In this document: positions 1 through 6,629 of the stretch, piece after piece
Layout of the letters: each line of letters starts with the position of its first letter
How positions within the stretch are numbered: position 1 is the first letter of the stretch
Origin: Stenotrophomonas sp. WZN-1
GTDB taxonomy: Bacteria > Pseudomonadota > Gammaproteobacteria > Xanthomonadales > Xanthomonadaceae
Direction: 5' to 3'
DNA length: 64,000 bases
Assembly: GCF_002192255.1 (NCBI RefSeq)
Contig: NZ_CP021768.1
Location: forward strand, 3,242,001 to 3,306,000
Program-made: the position numbers and the translations under genes
Notes under the pieces: model-generated
Told to the model about the DNA's origin: nothing
Databases searched by the model: none
The model's input: the letters and a program-made list of their open reading frames with translations, nothing else

Positions 1-48
1 GGGCAGCAGCAACAGCGCGGCGCAGCTGGTCATCAGGGTTCGTGTCAT
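1..48 (-). CDS. N-terminus of an exported protein (cut by window edge)
   Basis: Only the first 16 codons are inside the window, reading MTRTLMTSCAALLLLP. A basic N-terminus followed by a Leu/Ala run is what a signal peptide looks like, so the product is probably exported. An AGGAGA ribosome binding site lies six bases before the ATG. The start is 11 bases after the stop of the putative anti-sigma gene, on the same strand, so it is the third gene of the sigma/anti-sigma operon and may be its target or accessory protein. The function cannot be read from what is visible. Confidence 0.7.
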   Translation of the reverse strand, partial: MTRTLMTSCAALLLLP

Positions 49-59
49 CAGGGGTCTCC

Positions 60-593
60 TCAGGTCGTCAGGCCGGATTCGGCGGCATAAGCCGCCTGCC
101 GGGTCAATTCCAGCCGCAGCGCATAGGTGCGCTTGAGCTGGCCGAGCAGATGCGGCGCACGTGGATCCTGCGCCAGCGCGGCCTGGATCTGTGCCGCGCT
201 TTCATCGAGTTCGTGCAGCGCCGGCTGCCATTCCGGCGCCCGGCCCGCGGGCAACGAGGCCACTGCCTGCTGATACTGCTCGGTCATCGCCGCGGCCTGC
301 AGCTGCAGGGTAGACGGCACCGGCGCGTCCGGCTGCGCATGGCGCCACGGCACCACCGCGTAGAGCGCCAGGCTTGCGGCCAGTGCGGCCCCCACCGGCA
401 ACCACCAGCGCCGGCGCGATCGCACCGGCAGCGCCACCACGTCGCCGGTCGGCGCAGGCGCCGCTTGTGGTTCACGCGGCGGCAGCTGCGCCGACAACCG
501 CGCCCAGCCATCGGCGGGCAGGCTGCGTTCGGATGGCAGCGCGCGCAGTCGGGCCGCCAGATCGTGGTCGGAATCGTGTTCGTGCGTACTCAT
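60..593 (-). CDS. Putative membrane-bound anti-sigma factor
   Basis: A 177-residue protein with a charged cytoplasmic N-terminus (residues 1-62, His/Asp-rich start), one transmembrane segment at about 63-83 (WWLPVGAALAASLALYAVV) and a C-terminal region of about 95 residues predicted outside the inner membrane. This is the usual plan of a single-pass anti-sigma factor. Its ATG overlaps the TGA of the upstream ECF sigma gene (ATGA), so the two are translationally coupled, as is normal for cognate pairs. I do not see the HxxxCxxC zinc signature of ZAS anti-sigma factors. The role is inferred from position and topology rather than from a recognised domain. Confidence 0.7.
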   Translation of the reverse strand: MSTHEHDSDHDLAARLRALPSERSLPADGWARLSAQLPPREPQAAPAPTGDVVALPVRSRRRWWLPVGAALAASLALYAVVPWRHAQPDAPVPSTLQLQAAAMTEQYQQAVASLPAGRAPEWQPALHELDESAAQIQAALAQDPRAPHLLGQLKRTYALRLELTRQAAYAAESGLTT

Positions 594-1168
594 GTCATGT
601 CTCCCAGCCGTGCGCGCAACAGACCGCGCGCACGATGCAACTGTGCCTTGGAACTGCCGACGGCCATCTGCAGCTGCTCGGCGATTTCCTGGTGTTTCCA
701 GCCTTCGATGTCATGCAGCACAAGTACCGCGCGCGCCCTCGGCGGCAGCGTCGACAGCGCCCGTTCGAGGTCGCGTTCGGTCCCGGCACAGCGGTCATGT
801 ACGGCCAGTTCCTGCAGTCCTCCGTCCACATCATCAAGACTGTCGTGATCCTGCCCGGCTCCGCGCCCACGCAGTTCCATCAACGCAGCGTTGACGCCCA
901 GGCGATGCAGCCAGGTCGACAGGCTGCTCTCGAAGCGGAACCCCGGCAGCGCCTTCCATGCCTGCAGGAAGGCTTCCTGCAAGGCATCTTCGGCACGCGC
1001 CTGCTGGCCCCCGCACAAGCGCCACAACACGGCGAACACGCGCGGCGCATGGCGCCGGTACAGCAGCTCATAGGCCGCGGTATCGCCGGCGGCCGCTGCC
1101 CGCACCAGGGCGGGTTCGTCGACAGGGTCGTGGGCGGCAGGCGGCGCGGGCATGGTGGTGTCGAGCAT
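590..1168 (-). CDS. ECF-type RNA polymerase sigma factor
   Basis: A 192-residue sigma-70 family protein of the extracytoplasmic function class. Region 2 is clear (ELLYRRHAPRVFAVLWRL, then AEDALQEAFLQAWKALPGF and STWLHRLGVNAAL) and so is region 4 (LSTLPPRARAVLVLHDIEG, then HQEIAEQLQMAVGSSKAQLH). It would direct RNA polymerase to a small regulon when released by the membrane protein encoded next. The ATG at 1168 was chosen because the domain begins just after it. ATG 1153 is an alternative, and neither has a strong ribosome binding site. This is a second, separate ECF system from rpoE at 38985-39605. The signal it senses is unknown. Confidence 0.9.
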   Translation of the reverse strand: MLDTTMPAPPAAHDPVDEPALVRAAAAGDTAAYELLYRRHAPRVFAVLWRLCGGQQARAEDALQEAFLQAWKALPGFRFESSLSTWLHRLGVNAALMELRGRGAGQDHDSLDDVDGGLQELAVHDRCAGTERDLERALSTLPPRARAVLVLHDIEGWKHQEIAEQLQMAVGSSKAQLHRARGLLRARLGDMT

Positions 1169-1226
1169 ATCGCTTGGATGCGGCGGCCCGGGAAAAGGTT
1201 TAGAGCCCATCCATGATTGATGCCAT

Positions 1227-1246
1227 GCAACCTTTTTGATGGTTGC
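1227..1246. promoter_or_regulatory. Inverted repeat upstream of the ECF sigma gene
   Basis: GCAACC and GGTTGC face each other across eight bases, in the divergent region between the ECF sigma gene (start 1168) and a small plus-strand gene (start 1295). On the minus strand GCAACC also resembles ECF -35 elements, so this could be an autoregulatory promoter part or an operator. No matching -10 was established. Confidence 0.25.
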
Positions 1247-1294
1247 TGCATCCATGGAAGGTCCTTCGCGAAACTGCCGTCCAGGAGTCCTGCC

Positions 1295-1474
1295 ATGTCC
1301 AGCCCATCCTGCGCCGCCCTGCTGGTGATCACTGCCTGCGTCCTGTTGCAGGCGCTGGGCCTGTCGTTGCACCTGCGCCCCGACAACGGCCGCGCCTGCC
1401 TGCAGCAGCATCGTCAGGAGCTGGTCTGCCTGGCCTGGGCCCCGGCGGTCGAATCCCCCGCACGCGCCGGGTAA
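1295..1474 (+). CDS. Small membrane protein, unknown function
   Basis: A 59-residue reading frame with an AGGAG ribosome binding site seven bases before the ATG. Residues 7-25 (AALLVITACVLLQALGLSL) form one hydrophobic segment, followed by a polar tail with two cysteines and a Pro-rich end. It could be a one-pass membrane peptide or a secreted peptide with an uncleaved signal. It ends 35 bases before the MscS-like gene on the same strand and may be cotranscribed with it. I do not recognise a family. Support is the ribosome binding site and the membrane segment only. Confidence 0.45.
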   Translation: MSSPSCAALLVITACVLLQALGLSLHLRPDNGRACLQQHRQELVCLAWAPAVESPARAG

Positions 1475-1509
1475 CATCGAGGGCCGTTTCCCCCCTCCGT
1501 AGTCGCCCC

Positions 1510-2103
1510 ATGATGTTGTCGCTGAAGGATCACCTGCCCGCCTGGACCCACCCGTGGTTGAACTACGCGGGCGTCGCCCTGCAGATCGTAGTGGTGCTTC
1601 TGGTCGCGTGGCTCCTGCGCGTGCTCGCCCGCCGCCTGATCCGCCGCTTCGCCGAGCACTACACGCTGCCGCCGGAGATGGTGATGGGCGCGCGCCGGAT
1701 CACCAGTTTCGTGGTCTATTTCAGCGCCCTGCTGTACATCCTCAGTCTGCTCGGCGCGAAGCCCTCCGTGCTGTGGACCGCGTTCACCGGCTTCGCGGCC
1801 GTGGGTGCGGTGGCGTTCTTCGCCGCCTGGAGCGTGCTGTCCAACATCTTCTGCACGCTGCTGATCTTCACCACCCGCCCGTTCCGCCTGCACGACTACA
1901 TCGAGGTGCTGGAGAACGGCGAGAAGCCTGGCCTGAAGGGCCGGGTGATCGACGTGAACCTGATCTACACCACCCTGCAGGAGACCGGCGACGGCCATGA
2001 AGGCACGGTGCTGCAGCTGCCGAACAACCTGTTCTTCCAGCGCACGGTGCGCCGCTGGCGCGACCCGGCGCAGGCCCCCGGCGGCATCCAGGGCGACGGC
2101 TGA
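1510..2103 (+). CDS. MscS-family mechanosensitive ion channel, short form
   Basis: A 197-residue protein, short for the MscS family (E. coli MscS has 286 residues). It has a hydrophobic helix at about 20-38, a second at 63-80 and the pore-lining helix at about 87-118, where GFAAVGAVAFFAAWSVLSN shows the Gly/Ala packing of MscS TM3. A beta domain follows (RPFRLHDYIEV, then a GRVIDVNLIYTTL segment and LQLPNNLFFQR), and the large C-terminal cytoplasmic cage is mostly missing. Such channels release solutes on osmotic downshock. ATG 1510 and ATG 1513 are adjacent, and either could be used. Confidence 0.85.
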   Translation: MMLSLKDHLPAWTHPWLNYAGVALQIVVVLLVAWLLRVLARRLIRRFAEHYTLPPEMVMGARRITSFVVYFSALLYILSLLGAKPSVLWTAFTGFAAVGAVAFFAAWSVLSNIFCTLLIFTTRPFRLHDYIEVLENGEKPGLKGRVIDVNLIYTTLQETGDGHEGTVLQLPNNLFFQRTVRRWRDPAQAPGGIQGDG

Positions 2104-2116
2104 GAGTGGTTTTCGG

Positions 2117-2131
2117 CAGGGCTGCGCCCTG
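2117..2131. repeat. Short palindrome CAGGG-CCCTG (composite element end)
   Basis: CAGGGCTGCGCCCTG, 14 bases after the MscS-like stop. Near-identical palindromes stand at the outer ends of other repeat regions in this window (2611-2625, 30313-30327, 30914-30930, 56848-56864), always on the side of the long hairpin away from the SMAG palindromes. It may also help end transcription. Confidence 0.7.
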
Positions 2132-2184
2132 CACCTGCCGAAGCAACGTCAACTTCAACGTCAAAAACGGGCATTCCGTGGGAT

Positions 2185-2286
2185 GGCGGGGTGGGTCCGG
2201 TTGAGGGGGGCGCCGTAAATACGTCCATGTAGGCTCGGTCGCCGCATCCATGCGGCTCACGCCCCCTCAACCGGACCCACCCCGCC
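2185..2286. repeat. Long hairpin H1
   Basis: A 102-bp inverted repeat with a perfect 25-bp stem (left arm 2185-2209, right arm 2262-2286, G-rich left and C-rich right). The loop carries CGCCGTAAATACGTCC and a nested GCCGCATCCATGCGGC hairpin at 2241-2256. It is flanked by GTTCCGTGGGAT-like sequence (ATTCCGTGGGAT) on the left and TTCGACAGAT on the right. It is the same family as the hairpins at 2449, 14516, 30404, 30767, 42127, 48313, 56936 and 57188. Confidence 0.9.
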
Positions 2287-2333
2287 TTCGACAGATGGCC
2301 GCGATCTGCCGGAAGGATGCATTGCCCTGGTGG

Positions 2334-2424
2334 GTGTCGACCTGGGTCGACACGGTAGATCCACGCCATGCGTGGATGACTCATTCGATATCTGACAGAT
2401 GTGTCGACCAAGGTCGACACCTAC
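2334..2424. repeat. Cluster of three SMAG-type palindromes
   Basis: GTGTCGACCTGGGTCGACAC at 2334-2353. GTAG plus the ATCCACGCCATGCGTGGAT hairpin at 2355-2377. GTGTCGACCAAGGTCGACAC followed by CTAC (GTAG on the other strand) at 2401-2424. A GTAG head followed by a palindrome is the hallmark of the SMAG repeats described for S. maltophilia. The cluster sits exactly between the two opposed long hairpins H1 and H2. Confidence 0.85.
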
Positions 2425-2448
2425 CAACAGCCGCGGAAATCTGTCAGA

Positions 2449-2550
2449 GGCGGGGCGGTGTCGGATTGCGGGGTGTCAGCCGCATGGATGCGGCTGCCAA
2501 GCCTACAAGGACGTACTTGCGGCGTCCCCGCACTCCGACACCGCCCCGCC
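2449..2550. repeat. Long hairpin H2
   Basis: A 102-bp inverted repeat with 24 of 25 stem pairs (arms 2449-2473 and 2526-2550) and a nested GCCGCATGGATGCGGC hairpin at 2479-2494. Its loop is the reverse complement type of H1, so H1 and H2 point in opposite directions. The flanks are CTGTCAGA on the left and ACCCCACGGAA on the right, mirroring H1. A GTTG-rich tract and the CAGGG palindrome at 2611-2625 follow. The 2104-2636 stretch has no gene. Confidence 0.9.
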
Positions 2551-2636
2551 ACCCCACGGAACGCCAGCTTTTGCTGTTGATGTTGCCTTGGCTTGAAGCA
2601 TCTGCAGGTGCAGGGCGCAGCCCTGCCGAACAACCT

Positions 2637-2903
2637 TTACCTCAACTGGCTGTCCTTGCTGCCACGCCGGTTGTAGCCGGCATGCGCCTGCTCTTCGTCG
2701 TCATGCGCCTGCTGGCACGCCACGCACAGCCGAACCCCAGGCACGGCCTGGCGCCGCGCCAACGGGATCGGCGCGTCGCATTCCTCACAGTGTTCCAGAC
2801 CCGGGCCCTCGCGCAGTTGGCGCCGCGCGCGGGCGATCGCATCGTCGACGGTGGCGTCGATCTGGTCCTGGACCGCGCCGTCTCCCGCCCAACCGGTGGC
2901 CAT
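2637..2903 (-). CDS. ybiI: DksA/TraR-type C4 zinc-finger protein YbiI
   Basis: An 88-residue protein that matches E. coli YbiI in length and in its ends (starts MATGWAGDGAVQDQIDATVD, ends GYNRRGSKDSQLR). The zinc site is CEEC at 39-42 and CVAC at 60-63, with APIP and RR between, as in the DksA/TraR C-terminal finger. The long coiled coil that lets DksA reach into RNA polymerase is absent, so a DksA-like role is doubtful and the function is unknown. The start is set by GGAGG six bases before ATG 2903. The in-frame ATG at 2909 directly abuts that GGAGG and is unlikely to be used. Confidence 0.93.
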   Translation of the reverse strand: MATGWAGDGAVQDQIDATVDDAIARARRQLREGPGLEHCEECDAPIPLARRQAVPGVRLCVACQQAHDDEEQAHAGYNRRGSKDSQLR

Positions 2904-3044
2904 GGCCATCCTCCGCAGGTGTGTCGCCTGATATGGGGACGATACACCCGCGCACAAAGGAGCAGACCCGTGACGGGCCGAGCCATGCCCGGCGGGCCTT
3001 CAGCAAGCCGAGCAGTAAAATGGACGGATCCGATCAGGCCGATT

Positions 3045-3072
3045 ACGGCTTAATCCCCTCCGTCCCCTTTTT
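3045..3072. repeat. Single arm of the GGGGACGGAGGGGATTAAG repeat
   Basis: The bases CTTAATCCCCTCCGTCCCC followed by TTTTT, just before the DUF2058 stop on the opposite strand. The same sequence forms both arms of the inverted repeat at 27508-27585. Here only one arm is present, so this looks like a degraded copy. Confidence 0.6.
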
Positions 3073-3074
3073 GC

Positions 3075-3632
3075 TTACCAGACCAGGTCGTCCGGCACCT
3101 GGAACTGCGCGTAATAGGCGTCGTCCTCGGCGTTGCCGGTGGAGATCTCGGCGGTCGAGCCCGGCTGGCCGTGATCGACGATGATCGCCTCCGGAGCGCG
3201 CTCACGCACCTTTTCGGCGGCAGCACGCGGCAGCAGAGCGTAGCCCTCGCCATGGGCAACGATGACCAGGACGCCCACCGACAGCGCCTTGCGCAGCTTG
3301 GGGTCGATCAGCAGGGTCCGGATCGCCGCGCCGTCGCTGAAGCGGTACTCGTCGTCGCCCTTGTGGGGTACGGCATGGGCCGTGATGATCTGCCTGGCCT
3401 GGGCCTTCTGTTCAGCCTGCCTGGCCTGGGCGTTGCGTTCGGCGGCCAGCGCACGGTCGCGCTCGACCTTCTCGGCGCGGGCGCGTTCAGCCTCGCGCTG
3501 GACCTCGGCCGAGGTCGATTCGGCCTTGCCCTGGCGGGCCTTGGCCTGCTCGCGCGCGGCGGCGCTGGCCTGCGACTTCTTGGCCAGGCCGGCCTTGAGC
3601 AATTGTTCCTGCAGCGCGTTGGGCTTTGCCAT
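3075..3632 (-). CDS. DUF2058 family protein (YaiL-like)
   Basis: A 185-residue protein with the plan of E. coli YaiL. Residues 1-85 are a highly charged Lys/Arg/Glu/Ala helix, probably coiled coil (AREQAKARQGKAESTSAEVQ and following). A compact domain follows with YRFSDGAAIRTLLIDPKLR and GEGYALLPRAAAEKVRERAP. The family is described as nucleoprotein or polynucleotide-associated, but its biochemical role is not settled. It is divergent from the YgjP-like gene and not in an obvious operon. Confidence 0.9.
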   Translation of the reverse strand: MAKPNALQEQLLKAGLAKKSQASAAAREQAKARQGKAESTSAEVQREAERARAEKVERDRALAAERNAQARQAEQKAQARQIITAHAVPHKGDDEYRFSDGAAIRTLLIDPKLRKALSVGVLVIVAHGEGYALLPRAAAEKVRERAPEAIIVDHGQPGSTAEISTGNAEDDAYYAQFQVPDDLVW

Positions 3633-3695
3633 GGTCGGTGCGTACCGCGTGTAATCTTGGATGTCCCCATTCTACCGACGCCCCGCCGCCCCTGC

Positions 3696-4196
3696 ATGGC
3701 AGTCCTGAAGTACCTCACCGGCTACCCCGAACCCCTGGTCGCCCAGGTCAGCGAACTGCTGGCGCAGGGCAAGCTTGGCCCCTGGCTGCAACAGCGCTAC
3801 CCGGACCTGCACGAGGTGCGCAGCGACCGCCAGCTGTACGACTACACGCAGGACCTGAAGGACCGCTACCTGCGCAAGTCGGTGCCGCTCAACAAGGTCT
3901 GCTACGACAACACGCTGGAAGTGATCAAGCACGCGCTGGGCACCCATACCGCCATTTCCCGCGTGCACGGCGGCCGCCTCAAGGCCAGCCGCGAGATCCG
4001 CATCGCCACCGTGTTCCGCCAGGCGCCAGCGGCGTTCCTGCGCATGATCGTGGTGCATGAGCTGGCCCACCTGAAGGAGGCCGACCACAACAAGGCCTTC
4101 TACCAGCTGTGCCAGCACATGGAGCCGGACTACCTGCAGCTGGAGTTCGATACCCGCCTGTACCTGACCGAGCTGGCCAACCGCGGCCAGCGCTGA
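3696..4196 (+). CDS. YgjP-like M48-type metallopeptidase
   Basis: A 166-residue protein with the zinc-binding HELAHLKEADHNKAFY motif near residues 117-132 (HExxH plus a downstream His), as in the YgjP/DUF45 metallopeptidases. There is no signal peptide, so it should act in the cytoplasm. The substrate is unknown. The ATG at 3696 fits the family length and leaves 63 bases to the divergent DUF2058 start. Upstream frame extension would run through the antisense of that gene and is not credible. Confidence 0.9.
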   Translation: MAVLKYLTGYPEPLVAQVSELLAQGKLGPWLQQRYPDLHEVRSDRQLYDYTQDLKDRYLRKSVPLNKVCYDNTLEVIKHALGTHTAISRVHGGRLKASREIRIATVFRQAPAAFLRMIVVHELAHLKEADHNKAFYQLCQHMEPDYLQLEFDTRLYLTELANRGQR

Positions 4197-4243
4197 CCGG
4201 CCGCAGCAGCTACACTGCGCGCCCCCTGCCCGACCTGCCTGCC

Positions 4244-4942
4244 ATGGAACCGATCCGTCTCGACAAACGCCTGTCCGCCCTGCTCGGCATCCCGCGCGGC
4301 GAAGCGCGACGCTACATCGAAGGCGGCTGGGTCACGGTCAACGGCGACGTGGTGGAACAGCCGCAGCGCCCGGTCGATGACAGCGCGGTGATCGTGGTGG
4401 CCGAACAGGCCAGCGATGAAAAGGCCGAGCGGGTCAGCATGCTGCTGCACAAGCCGGCCGGTGCCGCCGCTGAAACCCTGTGTGCCCTCGTCAGCAGTGA
4501 CAGCCGCAGCGAACTTGATGCCAGCGACATCCGCCCGCTGCAGCGTCACTTCCACGGCCTGCAGCTGGCCGCCTCGCTTCCGGCCAGCGACAGCGGTCTG
4601 GTGGTGGTCAGCCAGGATCCAGCCACGCTGGCCCACCTGCAGCGCAACCTGGGCCGGACCGAGCAGGAATACCTGATCGAAGTGGCCGAAGGCGGTCCCG
4701 AGCGTGGCCCCTGGCTGATGGCGCGGCTGCAGCAGGAATCGGGCGGCGCCAAGGTCAGCTGGCAGAGCGAGCAGCGCCTGCGCTTCGCCGGCAAGGGCCT
4801 GACGGCCAAGGGCCTGCGTGTGGCGGTCAGCGCCGCCGGCCTGCAGGTAACGGCCGTGCGCCGCCTGCGTATCGGGCGCGTGGCGCTGGGGCCGCTGCCG
4901 CCGGCGCAGTGGCGTTATCTGGGCAGCGACGAGCGGTTCTGA
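4244..4942 (+). CDS. S4-domain pseudouridine-synthase-like protein, catalytic Asp apparently lost
   Basis: A 232-residue protein with the RsuA/RluF layout: an N-terminal S4 RNA-binding domain (RLDKRLSALLGIPRGEARRY, then GGWVTVNGDVV), the LLHKPAG strand, then a synthase fold. In active members the next motif is GRLDxxSEGLLLLTND, whose Asp attacks the uridine. Here the aligned segment reads ASLPASDSGLVVVSQD, with Pro where the catalytic Asp should be and Ser for Arg. It may therefore bind rRNA without modifying it. The gene follows the YgjP-like gene by 47 bases on the same strand. Confidence 0.85.
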   Translation: MEPIRLDKRLSALLGIPRGEARRYIEGGWVTVNGDVVEQPQRPVDDSAVIVVAEQASDEKAERVSMLLHKPAGAAAETLCALVSSDSRSELDASDIRPLQRHFHGLQLAASLPASDSGLVVVSQDPATLAHLQRNLGRTEQEYLIEVAEGGPERGPWLMARLQQESGGAKVSWQSEQRLRFAGKGLTAKGLRVAVSAAGLQVTAVRRLRIGRVALGPLPPAQWRYLGSDERF

Positions 4943-4980
4943 CCCCGTCCGCGCATGGCGTGATGCTGCCTGAAGAGACC

Positions 4981-5048
4981 ATCCACGCATGGCGTGGATC
5001 CACAGCGATGGGTCTGTCGGCTTTCATCCACGCATGGCGTGGATCTAC
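4981..5048. repeat. Pair of SMAG-type palindromes
   Basis: Two copies of ATCCACGCATGGCGTGGAT at 4981-4999 and 5026-5044, the second followed by CTAC (GTAG on the other strand). The second copy ends nine bases before the start of the phospholipase D gene and would sit in its leader mRNA, where it could fold near the ribosome binding site. Confidence 0.85.
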
Positions 5049-5057
5049 CATCGGGGC

Positions 5058-6626
5058 ATGAGCCTGCCCAAACCCTTGTGGCGACGCCTGCTGCGCGTCG
5101 TTGCGATCGCCATCGCCGCGCTGTTGCTGCTGGTCCTGTCCGGCCTGCTGCTGGCCGACCACCTCACGCCGCAGGCGCACGGCACCCCCTCGCACGTGCT
5201 GCCGCTGCAGACGGCGCAGACCCGCATCGACCAGCAGATCGTGCCGTTGCAGGCGGCCCATCCCGGCCAGTCGGGCGTGGCGTTCCTCAGCGATGGCCTG
5301 GATGCCTTCGCCGCGCGCGCGCTGATCACCAGCCAGGCCGGCCGCAGCCTGGACCTGCAGTACTACATCTGGCACGACGACCTGATCGGCCACCTGATGG
5401 CCAAGGCGCTACATGACGCCGCCGAGCGCGGGGTGCGCGTGCGGATCCTGCTCGACGACATGAATGCCAAGGACAAGGACGCGCTGATGATGGCCCTGGA
5501 CCGGCACCCGAACATTGAAATCCGCCTTTACAACCCGTTCCGCAACCGGACCGGCATCCTGCGCATGGTGGAGATGGTGCAGCGCTTCTTCAGCGTGAAC
5601 CATCGCATGCACAACAAGAGCTGGATTGCCGACGGTCGCGTCGCGATCGTCGGTGGCCGCAACATCGGCGAGGAATACTTCAGCGCACGCACCGATGTGA
5701 ACTTCCAGGATCTGGACCTGCTGGTGGCCGGCCCTGCCGTGGAACAGGCCAATCGGATCTTCGACGACTACTGGAACAGTGAAGCGGCCATTCCGGTATC
5801 GGCGCTTGCCTTCCATACCGATGCACAGCTGCGCCTGCTGGTCCGCGAATCGGATCATGAAGCACAGCGGGACGTGGCGCGGCCCTACCTTGCGCGCGTG
5901 GCCGAGTCGCGCCAACGGCAGCGTCCAAGCCCCGAGCCATTGCACTGGAGTGGTGCGGTGCGCATTGTCTCGGACCCGCCGATGAAGCACCGCGACGATG
6001 ATCGCGGGGCCTGGCTGGTGTCGACGCTGATCAGCGAGCTGCAGGCCGCCCAGCACAAGTCCCTGCTGATCTCGCCCTACTTCGTACCCGGCAACGAGGG
6101 CCTGGATGGCTTTTCGGCCATGGCCGGGCGGGGCGTGCAGGTCGGCGTGATCACCAACTCACTGGCCGCCAACGACGTCGCCGCCGTGCACGGTGGCTAC
6201 ATGGGCTACCGCGTGCCGTTACTCGAAGCGGGCGTCCACCTGTACGAACTGAAGGCGCAGGGGCAGTCCGGCGACGCCGGGGTCTTCGGCAGCAGCGGCG
6301 CGAGCCTGCATACCAAGGCGTTCCTGGTCGACGACCGCCGCGGTTTCGTCGGTTCATTCAACCTGGACCCGCGCTCAGCCTATCTGAACACTGAAATGGG
6401 CGTGCTGTTCGACGATCCGGTGCTGGGCGCACAGCTGCGGGACGAGTACCTGCGCCTGGCAGACCCCAGGCACAGCTGGTGGCTGGCGCTGGACGACCGC
6501 CGCCGGTTGCGTTGGCTGGAGCGAGAACCGCCACCGCACTGGATGGAGGCCGAGCCGGGCGCCACGGCGCGCAAGCGCTGGTTGTCGCGGGCGATCAGCT
6601 GGCTGCCGGTGGAATCGCAGCTGTAG
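5058..6626 (+). CDS. Phospholipase D superfamily protein, cardiolipin synthase C-like
   Basis: A 522-residue protein with one N-terminal membrane helix (about 13-33) and two HKD catalytic motifs: HRMHNKSWIADGRVAIVGGR in the first half and LHTKAFLVDDRRGFVGSFN in the second. Both have the H-K-D residues intact, so it should be active. Length and motif spacing fit the ClsC (YmdC) class, which makes cardiolipin from phosphatidylglycerol and phosphatidylethanolamine at the inner membrane. ClsC usually works with a partner, YmdB, that I do not see here. The start at 5058 was chosen because the membrane helix follows directly. The in-frame start at 4989 lies in the SMAG repeat. Confidence 0.9.
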   Translation: MSLPKPLWRRLLRVVAIAIAALLLLVLSGLLLADHLTPQAHGTPSHVLPLQTAQTRIDQQIVPLQAAHPGQSGVAFLSDGLDAFAARALITSQAGRSLDLQYYIWHDDLIGHLMAKALHDAAERGVRVRILLDDMNAKDKDALMMALDRHPNIEIRLYNPFRNRTGILRMVEMVQRFFSVNHRMHNKSWIADGRVAIVGGRNIGEEYFSARTDVNFQDLDLLVAGPAVEQANRIFDDYWNSEAAIPVSALAFHTDAQLRLLVRESDHEAQRDVARPYLARVAESRQRQRPSPEPLHWSGAVRIVSDPPMKHRDDDRGAWLVSTLISELQAAQHKSLLISPYFVPGNEGLDGFSAMAGRGVQVGVITNSLAANDVAAVHGGYMGYRVPLLEAGVHLYELKAQGQSGDAGVFGSSGASLHTKAFLVDDRRGFVGSFNLDPRSAYLNTEMGVLFDDPVLGAQLRDEYLRLADPRHSWWLALDDRRRLRWLEREPPPHWMEAEPGATARKRWLSRAISWLPVESQL

Positions 6627-6629
6627 CGT

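Noticed and set aside
2250..3053. Open frames running through the long hairpins (for example MDAAAKPTRTYLRRP-type peptides), seen again at 14489, 30661, 56840 and 57205
   Set aside because: The repeated peptides come from the conserved loop DNA. They have no ribosome binding sites, differ in length and frame, and are explained by the repeat family.
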